64,000 nt of DNA, from contig CM043970.1 of NCBI GenBank assembly GCA_014529385.2, positions 49,901,898-49,965,897 of the forward strand. The letters are read 5' to 3'. This DNA comes from Adiantum capillus-veneris. Its lineage: Eukaryota; Streptophyta; Polypodiopsida; Polypodiales; Pteridaceae. Position 1 is the stretch's first letter. Every line of letters starts with the position of its first letter. The position numbers and the translations under genes were made by a program. A model generated the notes under the pieces. It was not told the origin of the DNA. It did no database searches and worked only from the letters and a program-made list of their open reading frames with translations. This document shows positions 58,097-64,000 of the stretch, piece by piece.

Positions 58097-58860
58097 GTTT
58101 CTTTACTACCTAGAAAGCTTCAGCCCCTAGATATTCGTCAGATGAAGTGGGAATGTCTGAGTATGGACTTTGTCATTGGTCTTCCAAAGACAACTAGAAA
58201 CTATGATTCTATTTTTGTCATAGTAGATAAGCTCACTAAGGTGGCTCATCTAATTCCAGTCAAGCAGATAGCCACCGCCATCCACATAGCCCAAGTATTT
58301 GTCAAAGAGGTAGTAAGACTACATCGAATCCTTGCAAGAATCATCAGTGATCAGGATGCCAAATTTACTTCTAAGTTTTGGCAAGCCATGTTTCGATCTC
58401 TGGGTATCCAACTGAATCTTAGCTCAGCATATCATCCGGAGACTGATGGTCAAACTGAGTGAGTGAATCAAGTCATTGAAGATATGCTTCGAGATACTGC
58501 AACCAACAGCCCGAGAAATGGATCAAGTTTCTTCTCCTAGTTGAGTTTGCTTATAAATCTTATCACCATTGCAGCCTCGGAATGTCACCCTTTAAAGCCT
58601 TGTATGGTCAGGAATTTTTAGTCCCTCTTCGATTAGCCGATCCAGCTCTTCATGTTCCTACCACTAAGTCTACCTTGGAAGAGATGGATCATCAACTTCT
58701 AGTCATTAGAGACAACCTAAAGAGAGCTAGTGATAGGCAGAAGAGCTACACTGATCTTCACCACTCCACTAGAAGCTTTAGCAAAGGTGAATAAGTTCTC
58801 CTCGGAGTCAAACCCAAACGCAGCTCCTTAAAGTTAGGGAAATTCCGTAAGCTTGCATTC
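58097..58860 (+). pseudogene. E4 integrase core and C-terminal fragment
   Basis: The catalytic core of a Ty3/gypsy integrase: SMDFVIGLPKTTRNYDSIFV (first Asp), RIISDQDAKFTSKFW (second Asp), SSAYHPETDGQTE (catalytic Glu). A TGA at 58460-58462 follows, where the family has Arg in TERVNQV, so CGA to TGA is likely. One base is lost or gained near 58500. Coding resumes with MSPFKALYGQE, DRQKSYTDLH and, after TAA 58792-58794, VKPKRSSLKLGKFRKLAFRYCG. Inactive as read. Confidence 0.85.
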
Positions 58861-59665
58861 AGATATTGTGGATCTTTTTGGAATCAAATCAATATCTCCC
58901 TTTTGTCCAAACCCTTGATCATATTTTTGGTTGGTTGTTCGGAACAACTTATAATTATTCTTCAAGATATCGAGGGCACCTTGATCTAATTTTTTTAATG
59001 GAATTCAAGCATCTCTAGTGAGTCAATTCTTTTGAGATTCAAATCGTCTATGGTGTTTTACAAGTCTAATTGTTATGATACATGGAATATCTGATTACCA
59101 ATTGAAAGATGAGGCAGTAAGCTATAGACAAAAGAGAAAAAAAGGATGGATGAAATAAATTAGGTACACAAGGGAGGAGAAATTGCAAGATTAATTGAAA
59201 AATCAGTATGAAATCCTTTAACTGTCAAGAACATGGTATTAGTTGGATGATATCAATAGAGAAATGAGTCAACTCTCAAAACGGAAAAAGGTTAAAGTTT
59301 AGGTAAGAATGGTAAGCGTATTAAGGCTAGATAGAGAGCAAAGTGAAGAAATGATCTTCAGACCTAACAAGAGAAACACAATCCGGTCACACCAAAGGAA
59401 AAATACCTAGTTGAGTAAAATCATACTCAGTAATTAAAGTAACCTCGAGTCATTAAGACTTGTTTATGATTCAGACTTTTGAGTCAGCGCTAAAAATGGA
59501 AGAGAAGTGTATTATTCAAGGTCCATACCAGCTTCACTGTCCTTTAATCTAAATACCCTAAAGTTACTGACCATCTTCGATCATAAGTTGACCAAAGATT
59601 GAGTCTGTCTACTCTCTAAAGCATGTCCCGAGCTGAGGACAGCTCTTTCTTTTTGTTGGGGAGTT
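58861..59665 (+). other. E4 3' untranslated region
   Basis: No gene. It ends with a T-rich run and the tract TTGGGGAGTT just before the right LTR, the likely polypurine tract. Confidence 0.5.
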
Positions 59666-59959
59666 TGTAAGGTCCCTCCCTAAACCCTAGAGCCATTCAA
59701 AAAAATTTCAGCTTAGAAAATAATTTAGAAAAAGTAAGACCGACAAAGAAGTTATACGGACAACGAGACTTTACTCCAGAATGAAAACACAAGGATATTT
59801 CAGATAAGAAATTACATTATCCCTATATTTTTCCTTTAAGATTAAGATTATTTTATATTTCTTTGTCAAAAGCCGCGTGGGAACTGATCTAGATCGAGAA
59901 CTAGGAGAAAAGAGACTAACTTAATTGAAAGGTAAAGTTAAGAGATAAGAACTAAGAAG

Positions 59960-60135
59960 AAAATTGGGGTCCAATAGCATTTGAGAAGAGAAATGGGATC
60001 CAATACCAATTGAGAGGAGAATTGGGGTCCAATAGCATTTGAGAAGAGAAATAGGGTCCAATAGCATTTGAGAAGAGAATTTGAGTCCAATAGGAATTGA
60101 GAAGAGAATTGGGGTCCAATAGGAATTGAGAAGAG
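59960..60135. repeat. 29-bp minisatellite in the E4 LTR
   Basis: About six copies of a unit like GGGTCCAATAGCATTTGAGA followed by AGAGAATT, some with GGAATTGAG in place of GCATTTGAG. Just upstream of the TATA box, so it may act as a promoter-proximal repeat. Confidence 0.7.
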
Positions 60136-60148
60136 AATTCCTTCCACC

Positions 60149-60162
60149 ATTTCCTATATAAG
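60149..60162 (+). promoter_or_regulatory. E4 LTR core promoter (TATA box)
   Basis: TTTCCTATATAAGC is a plant-like TATA box. It lies between the minisatellite and a pyrimidine-rich leader, where an LTR start site would be expected. Confidence 0.55.
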
Positions 60163-60501
60163 CATCCCCTCTCCTTTGTAATTTTAGACACACACATATA
60201 TTGCTAATGTACTTGCATACTTGCCATGCTCAAGACTATGCTTAAGTAAATCAAGGTTTCCATTAAACCGTGCTCTTGCTCTCTCCCTCTCTTGAAGGCC
60301 AAACCCTTAAGGGTTTTGTGCAGAAGCTGCTTTCTCCTTCCTCTTCATCTTAAATCCCTTTCCTTCCTCCTTGAGCCTCACATCTCTTCAAGAAGGACTT
60401 CAACCCCACTTCTCTCTTGCTTAGAGGAGGTAATCTTGATTTCTATTAGGATTATTAATCCATGTGTTTTAATACTAGGAAGGTTTATGTGCATCATTTT
60501 A

Positions 60502-61461
60502 GGTTTAAGCTTTAATGGTAACCTTGGAATTAGGATTAAGTATTAATAGTAGTTATGTATCACTAAATTACGCTTCAAGGGGAGATTTGCACTCGTAAGC
60601 TAAGCTTTGATGGTAACTTTGCACTTAGATGTAAGCTTTAGTGATTACCTTGCATTTTTAGGTTTTAAGCATTAATGGAAACCTTGCAATTAGGGTTAAG
60701 TGATAAGAGTATCTACGCATCATAAAGTTAAGCTTCAAAGGTAGATTTGCACTCGTAAGCTAAGCTTTGATGCTAACTTTGCACTTAGATGTAAGCTTTA
60801 GTGATTACCTTGCATTTTTAGGTTTTAAGCTTTTTAATGGAAACCTTGCAATTAGGGTTAAGTGATAAGAGTATCTACGCATCATAAAGTTAAGCTTCAA
60901 AGGTAGATTTGCACTCGTAAGCTAAGCTTTAATGCTAACTTTGCACTTAGGTGTAAGCTTTAGTGATTTTCTTGCATTTTTAGGTTTTAAGCTTTAATGG
61001 AAACCTTGCAATTAGGGTTAAGTGATAAGAGTATCTACGCATCATAAAGTTAAACTTCAAAGGTAGATTTGCACTCGTAAGCTAAGCTTTAATGGTAACT
61101 TTGCACTTAGATGTAAGCTTTAGTGATTACCTTGCATTTTTAGATTTTAAGCTTTAATGGAAACCTTGCAATTAGGGTTAAGTGATAAGAGTATGTACGC
61201 ATCATAACGTTAAGCTTCAAAGGTATATTTGCACTCGTAAGCTAAGCTTTAATGTTAAATTTCCACTTAGATGTAAGCTTTAGTGATTACCTTGCATTTT
61301 TTGGTTCTAAGTTTTAATGGAAACCTTGCAATTAGGGTTAAGTGATAAGAGTATCTATGCATCATAAACTTAAGCTTCAAGGGTAGATTTGCACTCGTAA
61401 GCTAAGCTTTAATGGTAACTTTGCACTTAGGTGTAAGCTTTAGTGACTACCTGGTATTTTA
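60502..61461. repeat. 160-bp satellite, six units
   Basis: Unit starts at about 60502, 60661, 60821, 60983, 61143 and 61303. Within each unit TAAGCTTTAATGG and TAAGCTTTAGTGATT recur, pointing to an older 40-80-bp subunit. The left LTR has four units of the same kind. Confidence 0.85.
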
Positions 61462-63252
61462 GGTTTAAGCTTTAATGGAAAGCTCGAAGACTCATAAATT
61501 ATAGGACAACCTTCTAGCTTCCTAATAATGTAAAGTTAGGCACCATAAGAAAAGAGTAGTTGTCTAAGCTCGATATAAGTAGTTCAATTTTTGGTATTGA
61601 AGAGTATTTCTAAAGTTTTCAATTTCAAGTTTGTTTGCAAATACGGGATGGGGGAGATAGGGAATAACTTTGCGAAATTGATCTCCGTGTTGTTTGAACT
61701 GAAAACTCTGCAAACTTCCATGGAGATGCCCCATGAATGGAAAATGATTGCAAAAACCTGGGAATCGTACAAAACGAGGATTGAACTTAAACAAAGTTGG
61801 CATTTCCGAAGAGACATTAACCATCAAATGCCTATGGCAAAAACTCGCTTGTATTTTCTAAATAAACTTGGCTAGTAGATAATTAATGAAAGTAGAAATT
61901 AAGGTTGATAAATGAATGAACCTGGAAATTACCAACTAGGAGTTAAAAAGGAATCTCGAGAGGTGATAGGGATAGCCCATTGCAAAACATAGATTTAACT
62001 AGGAGTTTTGAAGATTGTCTGGAAATGACCGGGAACCAAGATGGATCTTCCTGGGGTCAATTTGATTGAAAGGCCTGATTGAAAGGCCGGCCCATTGAGA
62101 GGATTCTCTTGGGGAACTTGTCGGAGATTGGGTCTTTTTGGCTAGGGCAGCGTAACCGGCAAGTTGTTATACCTAGGTCATTCATGCCCGAGGGATAAGG
62201 GATGAATGGGTTTGTTTTATTTATGCCCGGTCGGGTGAAGTACCCGCAGTATCTTATTCGAAATCGGCCATAATCCGGGATGGCCTGATGCCAATAGTTG
62301 GATGATAAGGTTATACTCAGGGAGGATGATGTGAATTTAATTAAGAAAATTTGTTTCAACTTGGTTGCTTAAAAAGGAATTGGAAAGGCTAGGAATATAG
62401 GGGCTATCCTGTGCATCTGTCACCAGATGGTGCTATACCTCTCGAAATAAAATGCTTAGGATGGAATGATTAAATTACTTGATGAATCCTGGCTTGAATG
62501 GGGAGGTAAGATGAATTGGTTGAAATTTAATGTGTTGCATGATTAGTTAGGAAACTAGTTACAGGCTAATTATAGCAAATAAAGGAAAGGAAATGAATTA
62601 AAAGTTTCTAAATAAAGATCTGGTGGGAACAACCAGATGAATTTCCCTGAACGAGGGTATGCAACAGATTGCATGCTGCATGTTGTTTGATGATGTCTGA
62701 TAGACTATTGTCTTCCTGGTTTTGTAGTAGTTTAGTACTACCTCGGGAAGGGATTTTCATGAAATGGTTCGTGGGGTGGGCGAATCCGGAGGGTCAGCTG
62801 GCCAGATGTTGATTTAAAATTTTATGTTAAACGCTAAGACTACGTGGGATAAAAATGGATAATCAGGGACGAGCGAGACCAGGTAGGATTGCAAGGTTCC
62901 TCTTCTTAGGGGAAAGTGATAACTACCGTGCCTGCTTGTCAAGAAAAAGGGCTTATCGCCATGAACCAAGGGAGAACAAGAAAGCAAGAGTAGATCCTCA
63001 AGTTGAAGATCAAGAGAATCAAGACTAAGGACCACGATTTTGGGTGCGAAAAGCTATCAAGGACAGAATGATAATGAGAAGCGGATAGAATCATTGAATG
63101 AAGGGATGTACCCCCTTGGGTTGGCATTCGAGATAGGCTGGAGTCCTGTCTGAATGTCGGTAGGGACACCTATAGATAGATCTATATCATTCCCTGGTAC
63201 GGTCTGGAGGACTAAGGGAGGTGAGTAGGGTCGTCTTGGTATGGCCCTCACA

Positions 63253-64000
63253 ATAACCATTTTTTTGCTATCTCTAATTGCCGTAGTGACCTACCTCACC
63301 CTACCAAATCAACGAAACACTATGGCTATCCTCACCTTTTCATTGTACATAGGCGTGTGTAAGCTAGGAGACTTTTTTCATACTCCTAAAATCTTCAGCT
63401 AGCTAGTCACGGGGATAGTCTAGGCATAAAAATAAAAAATATTATGGCTCTTTTTTGTGTAAATATTTCATTATATATGGAGCCTAAATATAAGAGTTTT
63501 CTATTATAATTATTTTGGTATTTATTTAAATATTTTTACCTAGGTGTGCATTATTTGCCTAAGTATGTTATGTACATTGACTCACCATTACCATAATTTT
63601 TCTTACCACTATGTATACTCTTTATCCTATGAAAATATATTTTCACCCAAGCCTCTCTAAATTTTTGTGGGAATCCACTCCAAGAAAAAAATGTAAAATA
63701 CCTTTCACCCAATCATTCCCTTCTACTAATTTACCATTTTCTACATGCATTCTTTCTTACTTCTTGTAAATAGGCCTACATTAAAAAACAAAATAAGGAA
63801 CCCTCATTTGATTCTCTATATTTTTACATATTTTATTTTTTATATCTATATAAAGGTTACATTATTCTAGATTCCGTGAATTATGACCTGTTTTTCCCCC
63901 CTCATATCCATAAATAGTATTTTTGAAAAAACTTATACATGCATGCTTTCAAACCCTCAAGAATCTAAGGTCATACTTTCGTGCAAGGAGGGGATCACCC
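63253..64000 (+). repeat. Dispersed repeat into which E4 inserted
   Basis: AT-rich noncoding DNA. Its first 400 bp match the reverse complement of about 44160-44570, sharing TACATAGGCGTGTGT, GTACATTGACTCACCATTACC and TAATTATTTTGGTATTTATT. It looks like part of an LTR of another element family. No gene is seen. Confidence 0.55.

Larger units (their letters stand above)
53460..63252 (+). mobile_element. E4: Ty3/gypsy-type retrotransposon with very long, satellite-bearing LTRs
   Basis: The left LTR (53460-55967, 5' end displaced by E3) and right LTR (59666-63252, 3,587 bp) share 160-bp satellite units and 1.8 kb of near-identical sequence. An initiator-tRNA-Met-type PBS follows the left LTR and a purine-rich tract precedes the right one. 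The 3.7-kb interior keeps only an integrase fragment and a small MITE-like insertion. The bases after the right LTR are ATAAC; the left duplication is out of view. Confidence 0.85.
59666..63252 (+). repeat. E4 right LTR with minisatellite, TATA box and 160-bp satellite
   Basis: Begins TGTAAGGTCCC and ends GGCCCTCACA. In order it holds a 29-bp minisatellite (59960-60135), a TATA box (CCTATATAAGC, about 60151-60161), six 160-bp satellite units (60502-61461) and the unique part shared with the left LTR. Confidence 0.82.

Noticed and set aside
59921-60197. Three overlapping minus-strand frames rich in Ser/Leu/Phe
   Set aside because: They are translations of the 29-bp minisatellite in three frames.
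53460-61461. Telomere-like TTAGGGTTA in the 160-bp satellite
   Set aside because: Only one motif per 160-bp unit, not tandem TTTAGGG, so this is not telomeric sequence.

Overview
The window looks like heterochromatin from a large, repeat-rich land-plant nuclear genome. The evidence is Ty3/gypsy retrotransposons with plant-type primer-binding sites (PBS) matching tRNA-Asp and initiator tRNA-Met, GT-AG introns, and plant-style FCP1-like and DUF8039/DUF7869-like proteins. A seed-free plant (fern, lycophyte or bryophyte) is possible, but the sequence does not prove it. I see no convincing ordinary host gene: almost every base belongs to a mobile element or to a repeat inside one.

The layout is a five-level nest, worked out from target-site duplications (TSDs) and reading frames. 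Outermost is E4, a Ty3/gypsy element with long LTRs full of satellite (right part 53460-63252). E3 is inserted in the satellite of E4's left LTR. It runs leftward (minus strand) from its 5' LTR at 52524-53459, through a leader carrying four copies of a 24-bp palindrome, to a decayed gag-protease at 4650-1, and then leaves the window. Two elements sit inside E3's leader: E1 (plus strand, 4863-39755, TSD ACACT) and E2 (minus strand, 40752-51877, TSD ATAGG/ATTGG). Inside E1, between protease and reverse transcriptase, sits a giant DNA transposon (7722-37967, 30,246 bp). Inside that is E5, a young LTR element without coding capacity (19522-27558).

The giant DNA transposon is the main discovery. 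Its ends are inverted repeats starting AACACCATTTTAGAT, flanked by the 4-bp duplication AAAT. Removing it with one AAAT joins E1's protease frame to its RT frame without shift. Without E5 it is about 22.2 kb. It carries three gene modules: two FCP1-phosphatase-like units with degenerate catalytic motifs (minus, 9.6-12.2 kb), a two-exon gene with a ParB-like domain (minus, 16.2-18.9 kb), and a likely transposase with tandem DUF8039-like domains, a DUF7869-like core and a BAH-like tail (plus, 34.3-37.5 kb). Palindromes repeating the terminal AACACC motif lie near both ends. The space between genes is filled by blocks of a satellite built on the palindrome whose half-site is CCCTATGGCCCT. That satellite occurs nowhere else in the window.

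Nearly every coding frame is broken, more often by in-frame stops than by frameshifts. Most stops are one C-to-T or G-to-A change from the expected sense codon, as expected from deamination of methylated cytosine. The elements therefore look largely dead here, although intact relatives may exist elsewhere in the genome. All domain names come from reading motifs by eye; no database search was possible.
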